Source: Alphaproteobacteria bacterium UBA7314
GTDB lineage: Bacteria; Pseudomonadota; Alphaproteobacteria; MPNO01; UBA830
Direction of reading: 5' to 3'
Length of the DNA: 64,000 nucleotides
Assembly (NCBI GenBank): GCA_002471575.1
Contig: DKQG01000058.1
Coordinates: 180,917 to 244,916, forward strand
This document shows positions 41,200-50,142 of the stretch, piece after piece. Made by a program: the position numbers and the translations under genes. The notes below the pieces were generated by a model, which was not told the DNA's origin, searched no databases, and saw only the letters and a program-made list of their open reading frames with translations. Each line of letters starts with the position of its first letter. Position 1 is the first letter of the stretch.

Positions 41200-41877
41200 T
41201 CAGTCAGGGTGCAGGACATAGCCCTGACCCCGAACGGTAAGAAGAATTTGAGGTTCTCGCGGGTCCGATTCTATCTTCCGGCGCAACCGGGTGACCTGAA
41301 CGTCCACCGTGCGCGTACCGCCGTCTATCCGGCACTGGGCGATTAGTTCGTCCCGCGTCATGATCACCCCGGGATTGCGGGCAAGTGCCGACAACAGGTT
41401 TGCTTCAATGGTCGTCAACCGAACGATCGCGTCGTCGCGTCGAAGTTCTTGGCGTCCTGTATCGAACTCAAATTCGCCGATCGAAATTACGGGGTCGGGT
41501 GCCGCCGATGCGTTCCGCCGCAGGATCGTTTCGATCCGCAGGACTAGCTCTCTCGGCTCGAACGGTTTAGTCATGTAGTCGTCGGCGCCACGTTCAAGTC
41601 CCTCCACGCGGTCTTCGGGTTCCCCCATGGCCGTCAGCAACAGGATGGGGACACTGGTAATTTGGCGCAAGGACCCTGTTAGCGCCAGGCCGTCCTCTCC
41701 GGGCATCATGACGTCGACCACCAACAGATCGAATTCCAGGCCGCGCATGCGTGATCGTGCGTCTTTGGCATGTTCTGCCGTGGTGACCCGAAATCCGTTC
41801 TCCGACAGGTATTCGCGCAGCAACTCTCGTAACCGGTCGTCGTCGTCGACCACCAAGATATGTGGCTGGTCGCTCAT
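41200..41877 (-). CDS. OmpR-family response regulator
   Basis: The 225-residue regulator has a receiver domain (HILVVDDDDRLRELL; phospho-acceptor Asp in LLVVDVMMPGEDGL; conserved Lys in DYMTKPFEPREL) and a winged-helix OmpR/PhoB DNA-binding domain ending TRTVDVQVTRLRRKIESDP and TVRGQGYVL. The ATG at 41877 is chosen as MSDQPHILVV; an in-frame start 12 bases upstream is possible. It forms an operon with the kinase. Confidence 0.92.
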   Translation of the reverse strand: MSDQPHILVVDDDDRLRELLREYLSENGFRVTTAEHAKDARSRMRGLEFDLLVVDVMMPGEDGLALTGSLRQITSVPILLLTAMGEPEDRVEGLERGADDYMTKPFEPRELVLRIETILRRNASAAPDPVISIGEFEFDTGRQELRRDDAIVRLTTIEANLLSALARNPGVIMTRDELIAQCRIDGGTRTVDVQVTRLRRKIESDPREPQILLTVRGQGYVLHPD

Positions 41878-41908
41878 GATGCCGGGCATGGAACGAACGT
41901 AAACAAAC

Positions 41909-42601
41909 TTAGACGTCGTAACCGACGGCGTTGCGAGGCATGCCGTTAAAAAGGTCGAGCATGCGCTCGCGCCAAGCGTATACCGGATCGTCGGTCTTCA
42001 ACAGCTGAAAATCGCTGATCGACCGGGACCAGGCGAAGGCGCCGAAAAGAATATAGTCGCCGTAGGCAGGCGCGTTTCCGGCGAGGAAATTGTTACTGCC
42101 AAGCGCTGCCTTTACCGTCGAAACCGCGTGTACCATAGCCCTCACGTCGTCCTCCGATCGGGTCTGGATTTCTTCCGGCGGTTCCCCGAGTCGGGCTGTA
42201 CGGCTTTCGATGAAATAGTCCCTGTCGGCCTCGTCCACATGGGCGAGGATATCGGCAATCACAAGCTTGATCAGCGCAAGATGCATGACCCGGTCAGTCC
42301 AGACGTTCAAAAACCGCGCAAGGCCGTGTCCCACGCCGCCGCCGAACAACGAAGCTTTATCCGGGTATTGTCGTTCAAGGTATTCCGCGATGTCCCACGA
42401 GTCCGAAACCACGTTGTCGCCGTCACGGACGACGGGAACTCGTTCCTGGCCCGAAAAGGCGATTAGGTCTTTATCGGTAAATCTCACGGGTACGGTTTCG
42501 TAGTCGAGACCTTTGTGTTCGAGCGCCATCCGGGCGCGCCAGCAATAGGGGCTGAATCGCCGATCGTCTTTGCCGGCAAGTTCGTACAGCTGGATGGTCA
42601 T
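41909..42601 (-). CDS. Glutathione S-transferase family protein, beta-etherase-like
   Basis: The 230-residue protein has an N-terminal thioredoxin-fold GST domain (FSPYCWRARMALEHKGLDYE, with VPVVRDGDNVVSDSWDIAEYL binding the glutathione gamma-Glu) and a helical C-terminal domain. The SPYCWR, KDLIAFSGQERVPV and SDSWDIAEYLERQYP segments resemble the LigE/LigP beta-etherase branch that cleaves lignin-type aryl ethers. That substrate is inferred from a few residues; a general GST is the safe call. Confidence 0.82.
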   Translation of the reverse strand: MTIQLYELAGKDDRRFSPYCWRARMALEHKGLDYETVPVRFTDKDLIAFSGQERVPVVRDGDNVVSDSWDIAEYLERQYPDKASLFGGGVGHGLARFLNVWTDRVMHLALIKLVIADILAHVDEADRDYFIESRTARLGEPPEEIQTRSEDDVRAMVHAVSTVKAALGSNNFLAGNAPAYGDYILFGAFAWSRSISDFQLLKTDDPVYAWRERMLDLFNGMPRNAVGYDV

Positions 42602-42632
42602 TGCAATCTCCGTCGGTTGTCGCGGGTTAATT

Positions 42633-43477
42633 CTATATCAGGTTGGGGATGCTGTTGGACACGAATTCACTGAACGCCCGCACCCGGGCCGTATCCTGGT
42701 GATGTGGGTGACGGAATATCCAAAGTTCCGCAGCAAGCACGGTATTAAGTCGAGCAGGCGGATGAGGCCTTTTTCGGCGTCCCCCGGGTAACACGGCACG
42801 GATGCCAGCCCGATCCCATCCCGCACAGCGGCGAGCATCGGTAGCATGCTGATGGCCCGATAGACTGGCTCAGCGGATTTGCACACTTTTTTCAGCCATT
42901 TGGCCGAAGCGATGTGAGAGAGATTTTCCCCACCTAGGACCAGGCAATGTCCGGCCAGATCGGCGGCGGATCGGGGTGGGGCGGTCTTTTTCCGGTAACG
43001 CTGTGTGCCGGACACCGCGACCTGAAGACGGCCAATGCGGCGGCCCACCATTTCATTGTGTGCCTCGGTGCCCGGTTCCAGGGTTCGGAAACTGATGTCA
43101 GTCTCATCCGGTTGAAGCGGGCTGCATCCGTCGGCGGTTGCGATCAATTCAATGGTTCTCTCCGGGTAGTGGTCTCGGAATCCGGCAGGTATGGCCGGAA
43201 GTAACCTGAGGGCGAGATTAAACGTAGCGCCTACTCGGATCGCGCCGGCAGGGTGACTGTTATCCCGGTCGGTCGCTTTGATCAAATCGTCGGTTTCAGT
43301 GGCGATGCGTTCGGTCCGCTCAAGCACTTTTTGATCGATCTCCGCTTCAAGATGTTCGATCCTTCTGAGGACCGCTGACCGGTGGATATCCAGTACACGT
43401 GCCGCGCGATTTAACGAGCCGTGCTGCGCCGATTGATGGAATATTTGAAGTTCGTCCCAATCAAGCATGTGTTGCAT
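42633..43477 (-). pseudogene. LysR family regulator with a C-terminal frameshift
   Basis: The first about 240 codons encode a normal LysR protein: the helix-turn-helix (FHQSAQHGSLNRAARVLDIH then RSAVLRRIEHLEAE) and an effector domain to GLIRLLD. After that the frame gives an unusual tail ending at 42638. A one-base shift near 42735-42745 instead gives VLAAELWIFRHPHHQDTARV, then RAFSEFVSNSIPNLI and a stop at 42633, exactly what the family ends with. No homopolymer lies at the break, so a simple sequencing slip is less likely. The DNA-binding domain is intact, so a partly functional protein remains possible. It is divergent from the PPOX-type gene. Confidence 0.75.
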
Positions 43478-43566
43478 TATTGCATTACGCGGCGCGAAAT
43501 TGAGAAGTATTGTTGCGTTTAAATTCTGGTTACTCTCTCGTCCAATGTTGGAATGAGAGGGAAACG

Positions 43567-44034
43567 ATGCTTACCGACGATATGAAGGACCTCGTCGCAG
43601 GCACCATGTTGTGCTTCGCGGCAACGATAAACGAGGACGGCAGCCCCAATCTGTCGCCGAAAAGTTCTCTGCGGGTGCATGACGATACGCACCTTTTGTT
43701 CGCGAATATGGCGTCGCCCGGCACGGCTGACAATCTGCGGCGGGACCCCCGGATTGAGCTTAACTGCGTCGATATTTTTTCGCGCCGAGGATACCGGTTT
43801 TCGGGCAGGGCGCAGTTGTTCTCTGATGGAGACCCCCTGTACGGGGTATTGCGCAGGGACGTTGCCGCCGAGCATGGCGACAGCCTGCCGGTCTACGATG
43901 CCGTGCTAATCGAAGTACTGAATGCGTCGCCAGTGATTTCCCCGGCCTATACCTTCGTGGATGGCGTGACTGAGGAACTTTTGCGGAATGCGTATCATGG
44001 AAAGTACGGGGTCCAGCCCCTGACGGCGTCATGA
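43567..44034 (+). CDS. Pyridoxamine 5'-phosphate oxidase family (FMN-binding split-barrel) protein
   Basis: The 155-residue product has LCFAATINEDGSPNLSPKSS, LLFANMASPGTADNLRRDPR and CVDIFSRRGYRFSGRAQLF, typical of short FMN-binding split-barrel proteins. AGAGGGAAA precedes the ATG at 43567. It is divergent from the LysR gene and would be its natural target. Its stop overlaps the ATG of a small fragment (ATGA). Cofactor is inferred. Confidence 0.82.
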   Translation: MLTDDMKDLVAGTMLCFAATINEDGSPNLSPKSSLRVHDDTHLLFANMASPGTADNLRRDPRIELNCVDIFSRRGYRFSGRAQLFSDGDPLYGVLRRDVAAEHGDSLPVYDAVLIEVLNASPVISPAYTFVDGVTEELLRNAYHGKYGVQPLTAS

Positions 44035-44126
44035 AAATGCGGATCGATTACGGGGCCACGGCGCCGGATACCGTGAATGCGCTCAAACGGTTCGAGATAA
44101 GCTTCTGTCCGGAACCGCCGGAATAG
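44031..44126 (+). pseudogene. Carboxymuconolactone decarboxylase family, N-terminal remnant
   Basis: The 31-codon frame overlapping the previous stop encodes MRIDYGATAPDTVNALKRFE and then breaks off. This is the usual opening of small AhpD/carboxymuconolactone-decarboxylase proteins (MRIDYAKAAPDAVKALxxLE), which normally continue for over 100 residues including a CxxC. The rest is absent; the SLC13 gene begins 5 bases later on the other strand. Confidence 0.55.
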
Positions 44127-44130
44127 CGGG

Positions 44131-45924
44131 CTAACCCCCCCAGACGAGCAGCAGCATCGGCGTCGCCACCGCAAAGGTGACGACGGTCAGGGGAAGACCT
44201 AGACGCCAATAGTCGCCGAACCGGTATCCGCCTGGCCCCATCACCAGCAGGTTCGATTGATGACCGATCGGCGTCAGGAACGCACTGGATGCGCCGATGG
44301 CGACTGCCATCAAGAAGGCATCGAAATTGACGCCCAACGAATTGGCCACGCTGACGGCGATCGGTGCCATAAGGACAGCGGTGGCGGCGTTGTTGATCAC
44401 CGCGCTGAGCACCGCGGATATCGTCATAATGATGAGCAGCATCGCCCACAGCGGCATGTCGCCTGCTAGTTGAAAAATACCGTCCGAGATCAGCATCGTC
44501 GCGCCCGTGGATTGCAGCGCGGCCCCGACCGGTAGGAACGCGCCCAGCAGGATGATAACCGGCCACTCGACGCTGTCATACATTTCCCGCAGCGGAAACA
44601 GGCGGGTTCCCACCAGCACAACGACGGCTGCGACGAACGCGATATCGATCCTGACGAGGCCTATCACCGCGGCGGCTACTGCCAGAGCGAAGATGGCCAG
44701 CGGGTAAAAACTGCGTCGATTTGCAAGCGCGATTTCCCGATTGGCTAGCGGCAGGCATCCCAGCGAATTCAGCACTTCGTATATGACCTGTTCGGGTCCC
44801 TGCATCAGGATGACGTCGCCGGCTTTGAAGCGAATATGTCCGATTCGGTCGCGGATGGGTTTGCCCTGACGCGCAACCGCGAGGATATTAACGCCGAAGC
44901 GGGAATTGACCCGAAGTCCGCGCGGTGTGCGGCCTTCCAGACGGGACCCGGGGTTAACAACGGCTTCCACCATCAGGACTTCTTCCGAGGCGAAATCCGC
45001 GTCGTGCAGTTCCTGGTCGGTGACCAGATCAAAATTCGAATTTTCCGTCGCCAACGCAATGGCGTCCGTGCCGCCCTCGATCATCAGGTGATCCAAGGCA
45101 CGCATCCGCATGTACCAGGGAGGCGCAAGCACCTTGTTGCCGTCGCGGATAACGGCGACCACGGCAATGTCGCCGTCCGCCAGCACCACCAATTCCCGTA
45201 TCGGCTTGCCGATCAATGGCGAATCTTCGGGGACGACTAACTCGGTGACGTAATCTTCGATATGAAGAAGCTCTTCCAATGCGTTGTCGCTGCTTTCCCG
45301 GTGGGGTATCAACCGATACCCGAAGAGGGCAATGAAAGCGATGCCCGCGAGGGCTGCGGCAGCGCCGACGGGCGCGAATTCGAACATTCCGAATCCACCG
45401 CCCTCGCCGAACGATTTTCCAAGGATTTCCGCGCGGTAGCTGGAAATAATGATATTTGGCGGTGTGCCGATCAGGGTCGCCAGCCCGCCAAGAAGCGATC
45501 CGAATGCCAGCGGCATCAGGGCCCTCGACGTCGAAAGTCCCGCCGCCTGGGCCACGCGGATCGCTACCGGCAGCATCAGCGCCAGCGCGCCCACGTTGTT
45601 CATGAACGCCGAAAGGACGGCGACCGTAAGGGTCATAGCCCCAACCTGTATCACTGAATTCGCTGGTAGCTTGCCGATCGTACCCGACACGGCGTTAATC
45701 GCGCCGGATCTTTGCAACGATTGGCTGATAATCAGAACTGCAGCCACAGTTACCACGGCGGCATCGCTGAAACCTTCGAAGGCTTCATCTGCCGGTACGA
45801 TGCCCACGATGACCGACACGATGAGCGCCGCCATGGCCACGAGATCGTATCGCCAGCGTCCCCATACGAACAGGATAAGCGATGCCAGAATTATCCCAAA
45901 AGCAGCGATTTGTTCTGTCGTCAT
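44131..45924 (-). CDS. SLC13/DASS family permease with two TrkA-C domains
   Basis: The 597-residue membrane protein has about a dozen hydrophobic helices split by a central soluble region of about 190 residues (roughly 215-400). The two helical halves contain matching signature loops, SAFMNNVGALALMLPVAIRV with TLIGTPPNIIISSY, and SAVINNAATAVLMAPIAVSV with TPIGHQSNLLVMGPGGY. The soluble part holds two RCK_C (TrkA-C) repeats, ending in FKAGDVILMQGP. This layout is seen in sulfate- or dicarboxylate-type SLC13 carriers. Substrate not readable. Confidence 0.88.
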   Translation of the reverse strand: MTTEQIAAFGIILASLILFVWGRWRYDLVAMAALIVSVIVGIVPADEAFEGFSDAAVVTVAAVLIISQSLQRSGAINAVSGTIGKLPANSVIQVGAMTLTVAVLSAFMNNVGALALMLPVAIRVAQAAGLSTSRALMPLAFGSLLGGLATLIGTPPNIIISSYRAEILGKSFGEGGGFGMFEFAPVGAAAALAGIAFIALFGYRLIPHRESSDNALEELLHIEDYVTELVVPEDSPLIGKPIRELVVLADGDIAVVAVIRDGNKVLAPPWYMRMRALDHLMIEGGTDAIALATENSNFDLVTDQELHDADFASEEVLMVEAVVNPGSRLEGRTPRGLRVNSRFGVNILAVARQGKPIRDRIGHIRFKAGDVILMQGPEQVIYEVLNSLGCLPLANREIALANRRSFYPLAIFALAVAAAVIGLVRIDIAFVAAVVVLVGTRLFPLREMYDSVEWPVIILLGAFLPVGAALQSTGATMLISDGIFQLAGDMPLWAMLLIIMTISAVLSAVINNAATAVLMAPIAVSVANSLGVNFDAFLMAVAIGASSAFLTPIGHQSNLLVMGPGGYRFGDYWRLGLPLTVVTFAVATPMLLLVWGG

Positions 45925-46098
45925 GGCGTTCGCGAAACTGTTGAGAGGCAGGTTAACTCAGCGATCACCACCATTATATAGACCGCCTTCGGGCTGAGCG
46001 ATATTTCCCTAGTTGCTTTTATTGTGCAGTGCAAATACTTTGACAATGGGCCACACCTCCCCAACGGGGTGCAGCTCTTCTGTGAGGGAGAGACATAC
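45925..46098 (+). promoter_or_regulatory. serC leader: TGC dyad plus structured 5' region
   Basis: ATTGTGCAGTGCAA (46021-46034) is identical to the element before the phasin gene. Downstream, CACC-T-CC at 46054-46060 can pair with GGGGTG at 46066-46071 around a CCAAC loop, 28 bases before the serC ATG. Alphaproteobacterial serC genes are known to carry a conserved leader RNA (the serC motif); this hairpin is in the right place, but a covariance search is required to claim it. Confidence 0.45.
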
Positions 46099-47268
46099 AT
46101 GTCTGATAAGATCTCAAAGCCGGACACCCGTCCGGGAAACCCCTGTTTTTCGTCCGGCCCCTGCGCCAAACGCCCCGGCTGGACCCCTGCGGTCCTTCAG
46201 GACGCACTGACAGGACGGTCTCACCGTTCCGCGCCCGGCAAGGCTAAGCTCAAATCCGTCATCGACCGAACGAAAAATCTTCTCGGTATTCCGGAACATT
46301 ATCGAGTCGGCATAGTGCCCGCATCCGATACCGGCGCCGTCGAAATGGCGTTGTGGTCGATGCTGGGTGCGCGGGGCATCGACCTCTTTGCTTGGGAAAG
46401 CTTCGGCGCGGCCTGGGTAAGCGATACGATCAAACAACTCAAACTCGAAGACGCACGTGTCTTCGAGGCGGAGTACGGTGCGCTGCCAGACCTTGCACAG
46501 TGGGACGCAGAACGTGATGTCGTCTTCACATGGAACGGCACGACCTCCGGGGTGCGCGTTCCCGATGGAGATTGGATTCCCGACGACCGTGGCGGATTGA
46601 CAATTTGCGATGCCACATCCGCGGTTTTTGCGATGGACCTGCCGTGGACCAAGCTCGATGTGGTGACCTGGTCCTGGCAGAAGGTAATGGGCGGCGAAGC
46701 CGCGCACGGCATGATCGCGTTGTCGCCGCGGGCCGCCGAGCGGCTCGAAACCTATACGCCGCCCTGGCCAATGCCCAAGGTTTTCCGAATGACCAAGGAC
46801 GGCAAACTGATCGAAGGTATCTTTCGCGGCGAAACGATCAATACGCCGTCGATGGTGTGTGTCGAGGACGCTCTCGACGGTCTTGGCTGGGCCGAGGGCC
46901 TTGGTGGCGGTTCGGCCCTGATAGCGCGCAGCGCCGCAAACCTGGCGGCGATTTCTAACTGGGTCGATCGCACAGACTGGGCCGGTTTCCTCGCGGCAGA
47001 GCCCGATCAGCGGTCTTCCACTTCGGTGTGCCTTAAAATCGTCGATCCCTGGTTCCAAGGGCTTGATGATGAAACCCAGTCGGCCGTTCCCAAAAAGATG
47101 GACAGGCTTCTCGCAGAAGCGGGCGCTGCTTTCGATATCAATGGCTATCGTGACGCGCCTCCCGGCCTTCGAGTCTGGGCCGGCTCGACGGTAGAGACAT
47201 CGGACTTAGAGGCTCTTATGCCCTGGATCGATTGGGCTTACGCCACGGTCAAAGTCGAAATTTTCTGA
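46099..47268 (+). CDS. serC: Phosphoserine transaminase
   Basis: The 389-residue PLP enzyme transfers the amino group from glutamate to 3-phosphohydroxypyruvate. It has NPCFSSGPCAKRPGW, a SHRSAPGKAKLKSVIDRTK phosphate-binding stretch, VFTWNGTTSGVR, and the PLP-binding Lys in TWSWQKVMGGEAAHG. This is the longer alphaproteobacterial type. The ATG at 46099 follows GAGGGAGAG. serA begins 23 bases after its stop. Confidence 0.94.
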   Translation: MSDKISKPDTRPGNPCFSSGPCAKRPGWTPAVLQDALTGRSHRSAPGKAKLKSVIDRTKNLLGIPEHYRVGIVPASDTGAVEMALWSMLGARGIDLFAWESFGAAWVSDTIKQLKLEDARVFEAEYGALPDLAQWDAERDVVFTWNGTTSGVRVPDGDWIPDDRGGLTICDATSAVFAMDLPWTKLDVVTWSWQKVMGGEAAHGMIALSPRAAERLETYTPPWPMPKVFRMTKDGKLIEGIFRGETINTPSMVCVEDALDGLGWAEGLGGGSALIARSAANLAAISNWVDRTDWAGFLAAEPDQRSSTSVCLKIVDPWFQGLDDETQSAVPKKMDRLLAEAGAAFDINGYRDAPPGLRVWAGSTVETSDLEALMPWIDWAYATVKVEIF

Positions 47269-47291
47269 ATTCCAGCTACCGGATCATTCAA

Positions 47292-48869
47292 ATGCCCAGA
47301 GTACTTATTTCAGACAGCCTGAGCGCACGTGCCGTCGAAATCTTCAAGGGACGCGGCGTGGAAACCGACGTAATCACCGGCATGAAGCCCGAGGAGCTGA
47401 TCGCTTGTATTGGGGAATATGACGGCCTTGCCGTCCGGTCCGCCACCAAGGTGACAGCCGACGTTCTGGAGGCTGCTGAAAACCTCAAAGTCATCGGCCG
47501 CGCCGGGATCGGCGTCGACAATATCGATGTCGACGGCGCTTCGGGACGCGGCATCGTCGTTATGAACGCGCCGTTCGGCAACTCCATCACCACCGCTGAA
47601 CACGCTATCGCCATGATGTTTGCTCTCGCCAGGCAGATCCCGCTCGCCAACCAGTCGACCCAGTCGGGCCAATGGGAAAAATCCAGGTTCATGGGTGTCG
47701 AACTGACCGGTAAGACGCTTGGCATTGTCGGTTGCGGCAATATCGGATCCATCGTCGCGGAGCGTACGCTTGGACTGAAGATGAAGGTTATTGCTTCAGA
47801 TCCTTACCTCACGCCGGAGCACGCCACGGAAATAGGCGTGGAAAAGGTCGAACTGGACGAATTATTCTCCCGGGCCGAGATAATCACTTTACACACGCCG
47901 TCGACGGATTCGACCAGGGGCATATTGAACGCAGAAAATTTTGCGAAGATGCGTGACGGCGTGATGGTTGTGAACTGCGCGCGCGGCGAACTGGTCGTGG
48001 AAGCGGATATGAAAACCGCTATCGAGTCCGGAAAAGTCGCCGGTTTTGCGGTCGACGTGTTTCCGCATGAACCGCCAAATAAATACAGTCTATTCGGGAT
48101 GGAACAGGTGATTGCAACTCCGCATCTAGGCGCGGCAACCACGGAGGCGCAGGAAAAAGTAGCGCTTCAGATCGCCGAACAGATGTCGGATTATCTCAAT
48201 GCTGGTGCGGTCGTGAATGCGCTGAACATGCCGTCGGTGACCGCCGAGGATGCTCCACGCCTCAAGCCCTACATGACGCTGGGTGGGCAGATCGGCGGAC
48301 TGGCCGGTCAGGTCATCGAATCCGGTATTTCCACGGTCACGATCGAGTATGAGGGGCACGCCGCGGAGATAAATACGCGCCCGGTAACGGCCTGCTTGCT
48401 CGAAGGTTTGCTGTCGCCGCTGCTGAGCGGGGTCAATATGATCAACGCCCCCATCCTGGCGCGCGACCGGAGTATCGATGTTTCCGAAGTCCGGCACGAG
48501 CGGGACGGCGAATACCAGACCCTGATCCGCCTGACGGTCGAAACCGAAAACCGGTCGAGGACGGTTGCAGGCACGTTGTTCGGCGGGGACAAGCCCCGCA
48601 TCGTCGAGATAAACGGCATCAAGCTCGAAGCCGAGCTGGGCGAAAACATGCTTTACGTGGTTAACAAAGATCGGCCTGGATTTATCGGCCGGCTGGGAAC
48701 CACCCTTGGCGACGCCGGCGTTAATATTGCGACATTCCAGCTGGGTCGCGTGTCGCCGGGCAGTGATGCCCTGGCCTTGATCCAGATCGATGGCCAGCTG
48801 ACCGATCATGTACTGGATCAGCTTTGCTCATTGCCCGACGTCGTTCAGGCAAAGGCATTGTCGTTCTGA
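47292..48869 (+). CDS. serA: D-3-phosphoglycerate dehydrogenase
   Basis: The 525-residue long-form enzyme has the catalytic/NAD domain (VRSATKVTADVLEAAENLKV, IGRAGIGVDNIDV, GIVGCGNIGSIVAERTLGLK, NCARGELV, TPHLGAATTEAQEKVA with the catalytic His), an allosteric intervening domain, and a C-terminal ACT domain (MLYVVNKDRPGFIGRLGTTL). It makes 3-phosphohydroxypyruvate, the substrate of the adjacent SerC. Confidence 0.95.
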   Translation: MPRVLISDSLSARAVEIFKGRGVETDVITGMKPEELIACIGEYDGLAVRSATKVTADVLEAAENLKVIGRAGIGVDNIDVDGASGRGIVVMNAPFGNSITTAEHAIAMMFALARQIPLANQSTQSGQWEKSRFMGVELTGKTLGIVGCGNIGSIVAERTLGLKMKVIASDPYLTPEHATEIGVEKVELDELFSRAEIITLHTPSTDSTRGILNAENFAKMRDGVMVVNCARGELVVEADMKTAIESGKVAGFAVDVFPHEPPNKYSLFGMEQVIATPHLGAATTEAQEKVALQIAEQMSDYLNAGAVVNALNMPSVTAEDAPRLKPYMTLGGQIGGLAGQVIESGISTVTIEYEGHAAEINTRPVTACLLEGLLSPLLSGVNMINAPILARDRSIDVSEVRHERDGEYQTLIRLTVETENRSRTVAGTLFGGDKPRIVEINGIKLEAELGENMLYVVNKDRPGFIGRLGTTLGDAGVNIATFQLGRVSPGSDALALIQIDGQLTDHVLDQLCSLPDVVQAKALSF

Positions 48870-48954
48870 GCGTCGCTTGCCGCGGAAACGCTCTTTTCCG
48901 TTTGCCGAACGACGCTAAAGTCGTTACCAAAGCCGCGTTCAAGGATTCTGAACC

Positions 48955-50130
48955 ATGACCGATCTTGAAAACAAGGCGCTGCTGCCGGCAGGCCTTCGGG
49001 ATATTCTGCCGCCCGAGGCAGCTTTCGAAGCAGGTATCCGCGAAATGTTGGCCGGTACGTATGCCAGTCACGGCTACGACCGCGTGAAACCCCCGCTTGT
49101 AGAGTTTGAAGAAGGCCTGACCAGCGGCGCTGGGGAGGCCGTGTCCGCAGACACTTTCCGCCTGATGGATCCCGTCTCGCAGAGAATGATGGGTGTGCGG
49201 GCCGACATGACGACACAGGTCGCGCGGATAGCTGCGACCCGTCTTGGCGACTTGTCGCGGCCTTTGCGCCTCAGCTATACCGGGGAAGTCCTGCGTATAC
49301 GCGGCACACAGCTTCGACCCGAACGGCAGTTCGCGCAGGTCGGTGCGGAATTGATCGGCACCGCAAGCGCTGCGGCGGACATTGAAATCATTGCGATCGC
49401 GGTCGAGTCACTGCGTGCGATCGGGGTTCCCGGGCTGTCGGTGGATCTGACCATACCGCCACTGGTGCCTGCGCTGATGGATAGTATGGATTTGTCCGAA
49501 GAAGATTATCACGCGCTGCGCGACGCCGTGGACCGAAAGGACGTCGGCGCGGTCCGCGAAAGCGGCCAGAACCTTGCCGATGAACTGAGCCGGCTAATGG
49601 CAGGGACCGGCAAGGCCGACCATGCGCTCGACGTACTTTCCGGATTGGCGCTGCCTTCGGCGCCGGCAGGAGAGCTCGACCGGCTGAAAGCGGTGGTCGA
49701 AGGGCTTGGCCAACGGATACCGGCTCTGGATATCACCGTCGACCCGGTCGAAAACCGGGGCTTCGAATACCATACGGGTATCGGTTTTACGTTCTTCGCC
49801 CGCGGCGAGCGCGGAGAAATCGGTGCCGGCGGGCGTTATGTAATCTTGCCCAATGGAAACGAAGACGAAAATGGTGAGGGCGAACCGGCAACTGGCTTCA
49901 CTTTGTTCATCGATACCATTCTGCGGGTTATTCCAGAGGCCGATCTTCCGCCGCGCGTATTCGTGCCGGTTGGGTCGGATGACGATGCGGTGGCGGCGTT
50001 GCGCAATGACGGCTGGGTGACGGTGGCCGCACTTGAAGATGCCAACGATGCCAACGATGCCGCCGTGGAAGCCCGCCGTCAGGGGTGTAGCCACATCTGG
50101 AAAGCCGGGAAACCGGCACTAATCGAGTAG
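48955..50130 (+). CDS. hisZ: ATP phosphoribosyltransferase regulatory subunit
   Basis: The 391-residue class II aminoacyl-tRNA-synthetase paralogue is the regulatory partner of short-form HisG in histidine synthesis. It has the motif 1 and 2 features PAGLRDILPPEAAFEAGIRE, FRLMDPVSQRMMGVRADMTT and LRLSYTGEVLRIRGTQLRPE, and the HisRS-like ENRGFEYHTGIGFTFFA. It lies between serA and purA, the usual Rhodospirillales order. hisG is not visible here. Confidence 0.92.
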   Translation: MTDLENKALLPAGLRDILPPEAAFEAGIREMLAGTYASHGYDRVKPPLVEFEEGLTSGAGEAVSADTFRLMDPVSQRMMGVRADMTTQVARIAATRLGDLSRPLRLSYTGEVLRIRGTQLRPERQFAQVGAELIGTASAAADIEIIAIAVESLRAIGVPGLSVDLTIPPLVPALMDSMDLSEEDYHALRDAVDRKDVGAVRESGQNLADELSRLMAGTGKADHALDVLSGLALPSAPAGELDRLKAVVEGLGQRIPALDITVDPVENRGFEYHTGIGFTFFARGERGEIGAGGRYVILPNGNEDENGEGEPATGFTLFIDTILRVIPEADLPPRVFVPVGSDDDAVAALRNDGWVTVAALEDANDANDAAVEARRQGCSHIWKAGKPALIE

Positions 50131-50142
50131 GGATCAAGGACA

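Noticed and set aside
46114..47058. 314-codon minus-strand ORF opposite serC
   Set aside because: Antisense shadow; no ribosome-binding site or motif.
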